Shown here: in pieces, positions 1 to 7,803 of the stretch
Layout of the letters: each line of letters begins with the position of its first letter
How positions within the stretch are numbered: position 1 is the first letter of the stretch
Source of the DNA: Oscillatoria sp. FACHB-1406
Lineage (GTDB): Bacteria; Cyanobacteriota; Cyanobacteriia; Cyanobacteriales; Spirulinaceae
NCBI RefSeq assembly: GCF_014698145.1
Contig: NZ_JACJSM010000013.1
Span: 62,001 to 126,000 of the forward strand
Direction: 5' to 3'
DNA: 64,000 nt
Notes under the pieces: generated by a model
Told to the model about the DNA's origin: nothing
Database searches by the model: none
The model's input: only the letters and a program-made list of their open reading frames with translations
Translations under genes and position numbers: made by a program

Positions 1-231
1 GCCATTCCGACAACCGCAGTTTCGCGAATTGCCGGTCAATCTTTCGTTTTTGTTGCCGTACCCGCCCAGGATGGAAAAGGCGGGACAATCGCCCAACAAA
101 AGCCCGTCACGCTCGGTGCATTGCAAGGACAAACTTACCCCGTTCTGAAGGGGATTAAACCGGGCGATCGCATCGCCGTTGAAGGCGTTCTCAAACTTCG
201 GAACGGCTCGCCTATCGAACCGAGTTTGTAA
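1..231 (+). CDS. RND efflux periplasmic adaptor, C-terminal end only
   Basis: Frame 1 is open from the window edge to a TAA at 229-231, giving 76 residues. The end of the reading (QGQTYPVLKGIKPGDRIAVE followed by a short tail) is the typical membrane-proximal region of HlyD/AcrA-type membrane fusion proteins, where a 'V..GL..GD.V...G' pattern closes the protein. Such adaptors link an inner-membrane RND pump to an outer-membrane channel and span the periplasm. Only the last domain is visible, so substrate class (drug or metal) cannot be told. The pump gene is not in the window; it would lie upstream or elsewhere. Confidence 0.75.
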   Translation, partial: AIPTTAVSRIAGQSFVFVAVPAQDGKGGTIAQQKPVTLGALQGQTYPVLKGIKPGDRIAVEGVLKLRNGSPIEPSL

Positions 232-374
232 TTTGTAATTCGTAATTCGTAATTCGTAATTCGCGGTCATTGAGACTTCGGCAAGCTCAGTCGAACGCTT
301 GTCGAAATGTCGAAATGTAATTCATACTTCATCACTCATAATTCATCACTCATAATTCATAATTCATAATTATT
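232..374. repeat. Intergenic tandem micro-repeats
   Basis: Directly after the adaptor stop come about four copies of a 7-bp unit (AATTCGT), then a GC-richer piece (GACTTCGGCAAGCTCAGTCG, around 275-294), then AATTCATAATTCATCACTCA-type repeats up to the next start codon. Repeats of this kind sit in many cyanobacterial gaps; the heptamer returns here at 17600-17638, 50155-50203 and 57510-57548. I see no gene in this stretch. Confidence 0.7.
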
Positions 375-1007
375 ATGAGCTTTTTGCAAGCAAGACCGTT
401 CAAAATCGGTGCAATAGGGCTGGGAGTATCGCTGGGAATGCTTTTGATTGGGCTGGCAGCGACAATTTTAATCGGTAACGCGATCGCGCGGCAGCAAGCC
501 CCCACTCCCCAAGCCATTCTCATGTTAGGGGGAAACCTCGATCGCGAAGCTTTCACCGCTACTTTTGCCCGCCAGCACCCCCAGCTAAAGATTTGGGTTT
601 CTTCGGGCTTGCCGCGTTCCCAAGCCAGCCAAATCTTTAGCACTGCGGGAATTGCTAGCGATCGCGTCTACCTCGATTACCAAGCTGTCGATACCGTCAC
701 GAACTTTTCTACCCTCGTCGGCGAACTGAAAAAGCACTCGATTCGTCACGTTTACCTCGTTACTTCCACGTACCATATGCGTCGGGCAAAAGCGATCGCA
801 ACGCTCATTCTCGGCAGTCAAGGCATAGCCTTCACCCCCCTTGCCGTTCCCTCCCGCGATCCGGCAGAATCTTGGTTGCAAGTGGCGCGCGATACCGGAC
901 GAGCCGCCCTCTGGGTTTTCACGGGAAGAACCGCCGCTACGCTCAACCCTAAGTATTATCACTTACGGGATGTTGCGGAGCGTGATTCTGAGGTTCGGTA
1001 TCAGTAA
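375..1007 (+). CDS. YdcF/ElyC-like DUF218 family protein
   Basis: A 210-aa protein. One hydrophobic segment (about residues 14-36) anchors the N-terminus; the rest would be outside the cytoplasmic membrane. The DUF218 fold is recognised by the nucleotide-like core 'AILMLGG' near residue 47, the 'VYLVTSTYHMRRA' stretch near residue 130 and a C-terminal half of usual length. Members such as E. coli SanA/ElyC/YdcF act in envelope integrity, but no general enzymatic reaction is settled. The start ATG follows the AT-rich repeat block directly, so there is little room for a leader. No operon partner: the next gene is on the opposite strand. Confidence 0.8.
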   Translation: MSFLQARPFKIGAIGLGVSLGMLLIGLAATILIGNAIARQQAPTPQAILMLGGNLDREAFTATFARQHPQLKIWVSSGLPRSQASQIFSTAGIASDRVYLDYQAVDTVTNFSTLVGELKKHSIRHVYLVTSTYHMRRAKAIATLILGSQGIAFTPLAVPSRDPAESWLQVARDTGRAALWVFTGRTAATLNPKYYHLRDVAERDSEVRYQ

Positions 1008-1094
1008 GCCGTTATGGATTATTAGTTATTGGTTATTTCCAATAATTAATAACCCTTCATTATTCATTATTCATTATTCACTATTCATTATTCA

Positions 1095-2006
1095 TTATTC
1101 ACTCTCTCCGGGCTGCTGTTTCTGCATGAAGCGTTCTTCCGCTTCCGCCATTACCTCGTCCATCTTTTCTAACAGTTCGCCGGGATAGCGCTCGAAGCCT
1201 TTTGTCGAAAGGGAAATACGGTTTTTGTATTCATCGATTTCGGCGATCGCCACCTTAATATTTTGTCCGATGCGGAACACCTGCTCGAGCGCCCCTACCC
1301 GCGAACCACTCACCTCTCGGATATGCAACAATCCCGAAACGCTGCCCAAATCGACAAAAACGCCGTAAGGCTTAATGCTGCTGACTCTTCCTTCGACTAC
1401 CGTTCCCGGTGCGAGGCGTTCCATCGCACTCGCTCGAATCGCATCGCGTTGGGAGAGTACCAGTTTATTGGTTTCCGGGTTGACTTCTAGGAACGATGCG
1501 GTTAAAGATTGACCGATGAGAGCGTCCATATCGTCTTTTTGGAGAAGATGCGATCGCGGAATAAATGCGCGCAACTCCTTGACTTCTCCCGTCACGCCAC
1601 CCTTATTAACGCCCGTCACGCGCACTCGCACCGATTTTCCTTCTGCGTGCAGCGCCTTAACTTCCTCCCACGCTTGCTTGATACGAACTTGACGGTAAGA
1701 CAGCAAAACCTGCCCGTTTTCGTCTTGTTCTCGCAGCACCACAAACTCTTGTTCCACGCCCAAGGGCAAAATTTCTGCTAACTTCGCATCACTCAAGCGT
1801 TCCCAGCTAATTTCCTTCTGGGGGATAAACCCTGGGGACTTACCGCCCATATCGACATATACCCCGTCAGAACTATATTCAAAAACTTTTCCCCGCACGA
1901 CTTTTCCCTTACTGAATTCATAGCTGTAGTCTTCGAGAGCTTTCTCGAAATCTTCCATCGAAAAGGGAGCGGTTGAGGATTGGGAGCGGGTAGAATCGGA
2001 TGTCAT
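1095..2006 (-). CDS. rps1b: S1 RNA-binding domain protein (cyanobacterial Rps1B type)
   Basis: A 303-aa protein with three S1 (OB-fold) repeats at roughly residues 36-105, 122-185 and 203-271. The third is the most canonical (GTVVEGRVSSIKPYGVFVDL). Cyanobacteria carry two short S1 proteins, one of about 330 aa in the ribosome and a second of about 300 aa (Rps1B/Nbp1 type) that binds mRNA; length and an N-terminal extension rich in Ser/Thr favour the second. The C-terminus (after residue 280) is a charged helix. The last codons run into the ATTCATT repeat block at 1057-1106, so the final two or three residues may have been changed by repeat expansion. Alternative: ordinary 30S protein S1. Confidence 0.85.
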   Translation of the reverse strand: MTSDSTRSQSSTAPFSMEDFEKALEDYSYEFSKGKVVRGKVFEYSSDGVYVDMGGKSPGFIPQKEISWERLSDAKLAEILPLGVEQEFVVLREQDENGQVLLSYRQVRIKQAWEEVKALHAEGKSVRVRVTGVNKGGVTGEVKELRAFIPRSHLLQKDDMDALIGQSLTASFLEVNPETNKLVLSQRDAIRASAMERLAPGTVVEGRVSSIKPYGVFVDLGSVSGLLHIREVSGSRVGALEQVFRIGQNIKVAIAEIDEYKNRISLSTKGFERYPGELLEKMDEVMAEAEERFMQKQQPGESE

Positions 2007-2150
2007 AGCGGCTTGATGTACAAAAGATGAGGTTCTAGCAAAGCAGGATGCTCGCCGGAAGCTTTCTTATTGTAGCCTTCCGGAGTCTCCTCGTCTCTTC
2101 GAGTCGTAACCGACCAAGTTTTAGAGCGAATGCGATCGGCAAAAGTTTAG

Positions 2151-2288
2151 ATGAATAACCGAGATCCCGTTACATTAAGCTTAGCGATTCTTGTTTCTGT
2201 CGCTGCTACCGCGATCGGAATTCACAATTTAGTGAGGGTGGTGAATGCGATTAACCCACCCGCGATCGAGCGCGACTCCTCTCAGTAG
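2151..2288 (+). CDS. Possible small single-span membrane protein (45 aa)
   Basis: An ATG at 2151 opens 45 codons ending in TAG at 2286-2288. The product has one clear hydrophobic helix (VTLSLAILVSVAATAIGIH, about residues 7-25) and a polar tail with Pro and acidic residues. The two HIP1-like sites inside are translated as 'AIG' and 'AIE', as is common in real cyanobacterial genes. It is divergent from the S1 gene. No obvious ribosome binding site is seen just upstream. I do not recognise a family; it may be a chance ORF. Confidence 0.4.
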   Translation: MNNRDPVTLSLAILVSVAATAIGIHNLVRVVNAINPPAIERDSSQ

Positions 2289-2390
2289 GAGTAATTTTAA
2301 ATCGATCGAGATTGCTATATATTTGGGTTTGAAGTGAGCTAAAGTCACATTGATTTAAATCTCCAAAAATCTTAAAGAAAATTAAAAACA

Positions 2391-4636
2391 ATGGAATCTC
2401 CAAACCCAACAGGCTCTAAAGCCAGTCAAGAAGCAATCAATCAAACTTTCCCGCGATCGGTTTTGTCAGTCAGTCGCGATGAATTTGGTAAAAAAGAAGA
2501 CAATCCAGATGCCAAAGATTTGCCGCTGAAGATGAACGTTAAAGATGGAAAGCTGCCGTTAGATTTGCAAGGTCACGTCTTCATTGTTGCTCCAGTTGGC
2601 TCAATCGATTCGCCCGACGCTGAAGGTCATCCAAATAACTCAACAGTGTACCCATCGTCGGACGGTACAACCCCGCTTTATAACGGCGATGGCATGATTT
2701 ACCGCCTCGATTTTGACAACTTGGAAGCGGGCGTATTTCTGGCGGCAAGAATAGCGAAACCCCCCTGCTACTATGCTGATGTTGCGACCTACTGGTGTCA
2801 ACAATATCAAGGTTCTCAAACGCCGAATAAATCATCAGATTTGAGATTTAACAACTACGGCATTACCCGCATAGCTGGGTCGCTGGGTACTCGGAACCAG
2901 CTAAATACAGCTTTTTTACCGCTAAAATTTTCCCAAGAAGAGAGCGAACGGTTACTCGCGACTTGGGATGTGGGTCGTCCTTATGAAATCGACCCAAAAA
3001 CCCTGGAAACTGTTACTCCAGTTGGCAGCAATGACGAGTGGGAAGAAGTCACGAAAATTGGCTTACCTGGAAAACCACCGACTCCTTTTAAAGTTATACA
3101 AACTTCAGCCCATCCCTGCTTTGACCCTAATACACGAGAAATGTTTACGGTCAATATTGGGCGATCGCTCTCAAATGTTTTCTCGCAATTGATTCCTATT
3201 GCTTATATTTTCAAAGAAATCTTTGACTGTTTCCTGTATGGTCTAAAACAAATTTCTAAGGGAAGAGAGTCAATTACCTTGCCAGAATTAGAGGAAAAGC
3301 CCCTCTCATTCGGTCAGAGGCTTTCGATAATTGTAGAGAGTTTATGGAGATTCCTGAAAGGCTTAACATTTTCACAGGTGATTTTGTGGATATCCTCCAG
3401 TGGGATGGAGCGGGAAATCTAAAAAGATGGGAAGTTAAGTACAACGGCCGTTCGATTAAAATAAAGCAAAGTATCCATCAAATGGCAGTGACAGAAGATT
3501 ATATCGTGCTTTTGGATACAGCATTTAAAGTTTCTGTTGAAGAACTGCTGCCAACCCTCACCAACAAAAAGTATCAGCAATTTGAAAAATTCTTGAGAAA
3601 CTTTTTCGATCGCCCACAATTAAGCGACAATTCTTTTTATATAATACGTCGTAGCGATCTTAACGCCTCAAAAAGTCATGTTAATGCCAAGAAGATTATC
3701 ATTCCTCGCGAAGCAGCCCACTTTCTTGCAGATTATAAAAACCCTAACAATTTAATCACCTTGCACTTATCTCATGTTTGTGCGTGGGATGCAGCCGAAT
3801 GGATTTCCAAGTTCGATTTTTCCGACCCTCGAAACCGTAATTTAGAAATCCAAGAATTACGGCATCTTTACGGAGCGATCGCCGGTCCGATGGATATCAG
3901 CAAATTTGGCTGTTACGTCATCAACGGCGAAACCGGAGATTTAGTCAGAAAAGATGTCTTAATGGATGAAAATTCTACTTGGGGGCCTGCCATCTACGCC
4001 TACCAAAATTCACCACTGCCAGAGCGTTTAGAAGATATTTACTGGATTTGTTTGGGATGCTGGGAAGATCTCAAAACAAAACATATGATTCACTTGTACA
4101 AAGACTACAAGTACCGACAATTAAATTTAGAATCAATAAACCAGATTACCGAACAAGGGAGACCCTCTAATTTATTGCGGCTGCACATCGACCCCCAAGA
4201 AAGTGTTAAGAAAACCGAAAATCGTTTGAGTATTCCAGACGTTTATTCTTTTCCCGACGGTTATTGGGTAATGTCCCCGCAATTTATACCGCGCGGTAAC
4301 AGCGGACATTCAACAGATGGTTACATTGTTTGCCTCGTTCATTACGGCGATGGCAGCAGCGAAACTAACGGCAATGAAGTCTGGATTTTTGATGCAGCTA
4401 ATTTAAATAGCGGGCCAACGTGCAAGCTCTGGCATCCTCAATTTAACGTAGCTTTTACTATCCATGCAACTTGGTTACAAAAAGTAGAGAAACGTACAGG
4501 GAGCTACTACATCGATCCTCAAAAAGATTATAATGATATCGTGAAGCAGCAATCTTTAGAAGTTCAGGACTTATTCAACAATTGGGTGTATCCGAAAAAG
4601 GAACCCAAGACGGAAGCTGACTGTGAATTATGTTAG
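2391..4636 (+). pseudogene. Carotenoid oxygenase (RPE65 family), split by a frameshift
   Basis: Two overlapping frames make one protein of about 740 aa. The first (2391-3422) carries the early motif NGDGMIYRLDF and the first iron-type histidine context (TSAHPCFDP). The second (frame of 3344-4636) continues with GDFVDILQWDG, then histidines in HLSHVCAWDAAEW, NSGHSTDGYIV and FTIHATWL. The family uses four histidines to hold Fe(II) and cleaves carotenoids, apocarotenoids or stilbenes. The frames join around 3360-3385 by loss of one base (or gain of two). Unless this is a sequencing error, the first frame ends at 3422 and the enzyme cannot be made whole. It lies at the edge of a decayed region. 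The family call rests on motifs, not alignment. Confidence 0.7.
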
Positions 4637-4746
4637 ACCTCATCAGAAACACCACAACTTTGTAAACAGCCCAGTCTTTGATGAAGTGGAAGGGGAGCGA
4701 TTACTCTACTTCTACTTCATTTATACCTTGACAATAATGGGACGCT

Positions 4747-5217
4747 ATGGTTACAACTGTGAAACGCAAAACGCTGTTTGATAATGTAGAGCGGATGGAT
4801 TCCAATAAAAACATGACGCTTTCTTTGCTGGAATATCAAAACCCAAACTTGCGTTTGAGCGGACAGCATGAAGAAGTAATTCTCGTGCGAAGCGACGGCG
4901 AAGTCGAGCGCATCGATACTATCGATCTCGGCTTTCCCATCGGTTTAGAAGCCGACATTGCTGACTTCATCGCTTCGACGGAAATCGCCCTCAATTCTGG
5001 GGATATTGTCGTTCTCTACACTGATGGAATTACCGAAGCATTCGATATCAATAACGTCGAATACGGGATCGATCGCTTAATTGAAGTGGTTGTCCAAAAT
5101 CGCTCGAACTCGTCTGCCGAAATTAAGCAAGCGGTCATTGACGACGTGCAATGCTATATCGGAGAGCAAAAAGTATTTGATGACATTACTTTGGTCGTTA
5201 TCAAACAGATCGTATGA
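4747..5217 (+). pseudogene. SpoIIE/PP2C-type phosphatase, C-terminal part only
   Basis: A 156-aa frame begins inside a PPM phosphatase domain. The late motifs are intact: GDIVVLYTDGITEAFD (around residue 85) and the closing DDITLVVIK. The early metal-binding motifs and any receiver or sensor domain that normally precede them are missing upstream of 4747, and no matching frame is seen there. SpoIIE-type phosphatases dephosphorylate anti-sigma-factor antagonists; with the first acidic cluster gone, activity is unlikely. The stop overlaps the next start (ATGA at 5214-5217), as in a once coupled operon. A degenerate second copy of residues about 56-98 lies at 7057-7188. Confidence 0.75.
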
Positions 5218-5376
5218 ACCCAGTGTTTTTTAGAGAAAATGTTGCTAATGCTCGACTAAATCTCGGTCAACAAACAATTCGCGTCGTAAAAGTTGAACCG
5301 AATGCGGTTTGCTGTTGGGCTTCAGTTCACTTTTCGATCGTTGAAAATGAAGAACTTATTAGCCGTGCAGAAGTTA
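5214..5376 (+). pseudogene. Unidentified ORF cut by the IS element
   Basis: The ATG overlaps the phosphatase stop by four bases, which suggests translational coupling. About 54 codons are read before the left end of the IS630 element at 5377; the frame then runs into the IS and stops at 5411. The readable part (including QQTIRVVKVEPNAVCCWASV) matches no family I know. It may be a partner of the phosphatase, for example a regulator in the same signalling unit. Its 3' part is not on the other side of the IS, where actin sequence begins instead. Confidence 0.45.
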
Positions 5377-6459
5377 AGCAGGTGTGCAAAATTAATTACG
5401 CATATCACTAATATGATAACATGAGGTAGATAATGCTGTAAATCACAGACTGTGTATGAGATTTTTTAGGGAACTCGAAGTCGAAACCTTAAAACTCCTA
5501 AAAAGAATCGATCGGGACAGTAAATCTTCTCAGGTTAGGCAGAGGGCGAAATGTATAATCCTTAGTTACCAAGGCTACTCAATTCGCGAGTTGATGGCGA
5601 TTTTTAAAGTCAGTCGAAAAACTTTATATAACTGGTTAACTCGATGGGAAGACCAAAGAATATTGGGACTTTATAATCAAAAAGGAAGAGGTCGAAAATC
5701 TAAGTTAAGCCTCGAACAAAAAGAACAGGTTAAAGAGTGGGTTAAACAGGATCCTAAAAATTTAAAAGGAACAATCTTAAAAATCGAAAATGAATGGGAA
5801 ATCAAAGTCAGTAAAGATACGGTAAAAAGAACGATAAAAAAGTGGAAAATGAAATGGAAAAGAATGAAAAGAGGAATGAGCAAAAGTCCTGCTGAATGGG
5901 AGTTAGAGGTTAAACTGCCACTTTTAAAAGAACTTAAAGATAAAAATGAGAAAGGAGAGATTGACCTGAGATATTTTGATGAAAGTGGGTTTTCTCTGAA
6001 GCCGTTGGTTCCCTATGGATGGCAAGAAAGTGGTGAGAGAATATCTCTGAGAAGCTGTTCGAGTAAGCGCCTAAATGTGCTGGGCTTAATGAATCGGGAG
6101 AATGAACTATTTTATGAAATCTGTCCAGACAAAGTGGAGACGGATACCTTGATTAAGTTTTTTGATAGATTCAGTCAAAAGTTACTGAAGCCGACGACGA
6201 TTGCCCTCGATCAAGCCTCGATTCACACAAGCGATAAATTTCTCAGAAAGTTGCCAGAATGGAAAGCTAAAAACTTAAGTTTTTTCTGGCTGCCCACCTA
6301 CTCACCCAAGCAAAACTTAATTGAGATTCTTTGGAAATTTATCAAGTATGAGTGGATAGAAGTTTCTGCGTATGAAAGCTGGAATAGCCTTCTCAATTAC
6401 TTAGAAAAAGTGCTAAGCAATTTAGGAAGGGAATATGTAATTAATTTTGCATAGGTGCT
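5377..6459 (+). mobile_element. IS630-family insertion sequence, complete, with TA flanks
   Basis: The element is 1,083 bp. Its ends are inverted: left AGCAGGTGTGCAAAATTAAT, right (complement) AGCACCTATGCAAAATTAAT, about 22 of 25 bases alike including the following TAC. TA dinucleotides flank both sides (5375-5376 and 6460-6461), the target duplication expected for IS630/Tc1 elements. One transposase gene fills it. Left flank is the truncated ORF of 5214; right flank is actin codon sequence. The two flanks do not belong to one gene, so either the actin 3' half was already lost or two IS copies recombined and deleted the DNA between them. Confidence 0.85.
5456..6454 (+). CDS. IS630-family transposase
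   Basis: A 332-aa intact DDE transposase. The N-terminal third has helix-turn-helix character ([20 protein letters not shown], residues about 42-61) for binding the element ends. The catalytic part shows the three acidic positions of the family: YFDESGFSL (about residue 178), [11 protein letters not shown] (about 247) and the end motif [19 protein letters not shown] (about 282-300) with the Glu. Acts by cut and paste into TA. The coding region is AT- and Lys-rich compared with its neighbours, a sign of separate origin. No frameshift, so the element may still move. Confidence 0.92.
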   Translation: MRFFRELEVETLKLLKRIDRDSKSSQVRQRAKCIILSYQGYSIRELMAIFKVSRKTLYNWLTRWEDQRILGLYNQKGRGRKSKLSLEQKEQVKEWVKQDPKNLKGTILKIENEWEIKVSKDTVKRTIKKWKMKWKRMKRGMSKSPAEWELEVKLPLLKELKDKNEKGEIDLRYFDESGFSLKPLVPYGWQESGERISLRSCSSKRLNVLGLMNRENELFYEICPDKVETDTLIKFFDRFSQKLLKPTTIALDQASIHTSDKFLRKLPEWKAKNLSFFWLPTYSPKQNLIEILWKFIKYEWIEVSAYESWNSLLNYLEKVLSNLGREYVINFA

Positions 6460-6946
6460 TAACACCATCGCCACAGTCGAGAACAATCCCTGTAGTACGA
6501 CCACTGGCATAGAGTGATAATACAGGGGCGATCGCAACATACAGAGCCGGGACATTAAATGTCTCGAACATAATCTGAGTCATCTTTTCCCGATTGGCTT
6601 TCGGGGTTAAAGGGGATTCAGTTAACAGAATAGGATGTTCTTCTGGAGCAACTCTGAGTTCGTTGTAGAAGGTATGATGCCATATCTTCTCCATATCATC
6701 CCAGTTGGTCACGATGCCATGTTCAATAGGATATTTGAGGGTTAAAATACCTCGCTTACTTTGAGCTTCATCCCCAACATAAGAATCTTTTTGCCCCATA
6801 CCGACCATTATGCCTTGATGCCGGGGTCTACCAACTACAGCGGGAAAAACAGCCCGGGGTGCATCATCCCCAGCAAAACCAGCTTTTATTGTTCCCGATC
6901 CATTATCAATGACCAGTGGTAGTGTATCTTCGTCAAAATATGACAT
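6460..6946 (-). pseudogene. Eukaryotic-type actin, N-terminal half, cut off by the IS
   Basis: Reading from the ATG at 6946, about 160 codons are true actin, not MreB/ParM. Visible are phosphate loop 1 ([18 protein letters not shown]), the DNase-I loop region ([17 protein letters not shown]), the hinge stretch [20 protein letters not shown], and the second phosphate loop LDCGDG, where the gene stops at the IS end. By eye nearly nine in ten residues equal animal or fungal actin from memory. Full actin is 375 aa; domains 3 and 4 are absent from the window. There is no intron in the part left. Known precedent: Microcystis aeruginosa PCC 7806 carries a transferred actin with profilin. The unusual points are N-terminal [11 protein letters not shown] and Cys for Ser in the second loop. 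A folded, ATP-binding product is very unlikely. Confidence 0.9.
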
Positions 6947-7056
6947 GATTAGATCTGCAAAAACGAGGTTAAATGTAATTAACTATAACCAGCTTTTTTC
7001 TTTTAAATCAACTTTTTTTAACAAAAATACCTAACGAGGTGATAACCCCTTCAAGA

Positions 7057-7188
7057 ATCGATACCATCCATCAATCTCGGCTTTTCTTATCGGTTTAAAA
7101 TCCGATATGGCTGACTTCATTGCTTCGACGTAAATCGCTTGGAATTCTGCGGATATTGTCTCTCTACATTAATGAAATTACCGAAGCA
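7057..7188 (+). pseudogene. Degenerate second copy of the SpoIIE phosphatase segment
   Basis: This stretch aligns by eye with 4912-5040 at about 80 percent with a few small gaps; shared blocks include GCTGACTTCAT, GCTTCGACG, GGATATTGTC and AATTACCGAAGCA. It holds stop codons in the frame of the intact copy (TAA after CTTCGACG and in CTACATTAATG) and is plainly dead. Same orientation as the first copy, so the actin fragment and the IS lie between direct repeats. Confidence 0.75.
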
Positions 7189-7322
7189 GAATTACGTCTG
7201 ATGTGAATTATCCAAAAGCATTAACTGCCCTCACCCCCGGCCCCTCTCCTCAATTTTGGGAGAGGGGAGAAAGAACAGTAAAATGGGATTTTCGGCTTCT
7301 AATCCACATTAGGCGTGAATTA
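7189..7322. repeat. Gap with a 'CCCTCACCCCC...GGGAGAGGGG' hairpin repeat
   Basis: At 7227-7270 a C-rich arm (CCCCTCTCCTCAATTTTGGG) is followed by a G-rich arm (AGAGGGGAG), a hairpin-type repeat common in cyanobacterial gaps. A second copy, with longer C and G tracts, is at 7383-7432 inside the next element. No gene is seen here. Confidence 0.6.
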
Positions 7323-7684
7323 GGGCAGAGCATTGCTCATGGGTGTCAACTTAAGTACAAGTGGTTGTTATAGCGTCATCCTGGCCCTCACCCCCCCAAC
7401 CCCCCTCTCCCAATTTTGGGCGAGGGGGGAGAAGAATTCTCTCTTGCTCCCCTCTCCGGGGGTTGGGCTACGGTGCATTGGTGTCAATTTAAGCTTAAAC
7501 CTGCTCGCCCAGCCCGCCTTGGGTTTAAACCCAAGGCTAATAACTCAAGTCCTCATTTATAGGACTGGGAAATTCAAATGTATCCAACCCGTTTCAACGG
7601 GTTTCAGCTATCAGCCAGGAACTTGAGTTCCTGGCGGGCGAAGTGTTTCACGTTAAGTTGACACTAATGAGCATTGCTCTGCCC
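7323..7684. repeat. MITE-like element, 362 bp, with 32-bp inverted ends
   Basis: The left end GGGCAGAGCATTGCTCATGG (7323 onward, followed by GTGTCAACTTAA) and the complement of the right end at 7653-7684 match at 29 of 32 bases. Inside lie a C-tract hairpin (7383-7432), a further copy of the GTGTCAATTTAAG end motif at 7481, the palindrome CCTTGGGTTTAAACCCAAGG, and the palindrome CCAGGAACTTGAGTTCCTGG. No transposase is encoded. It looks like a non-autonomous mobile element, possibly one nested in another. The 97-codon frame across it is not a believable gene. Confidence 0.6.
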
Positions 7685-7803
7685 CTACAAATAAAATGAG
7701 TAAACAGGAAAGGTTTAGTTAGGAGTTGGGTAGAAAAGTGGATTTTGGGAATTTTCAATTTGCCCTTGTCCTCGCATTGAGCAAAGAACAAAGGCAGATC
7801 GCG

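Noticed and set aside
6460-6946. Reading the actin-like ORF as MreB or ParM
   Set aside because: Sequence is eukaryotic actin almost throughout, including the DNase-I loop and N-terminal loops that MreB and ParM lack.
6947-7056. A promoter for the actin fragment
   Set aside because: AT-rich but no convincing -10/-35 with spacing, and the gene is truncated.
7333-7626. 97-codon frame across the inverted-repeat element
   Set aside because: Read through palindromes and C-tracts; low-complexity product.
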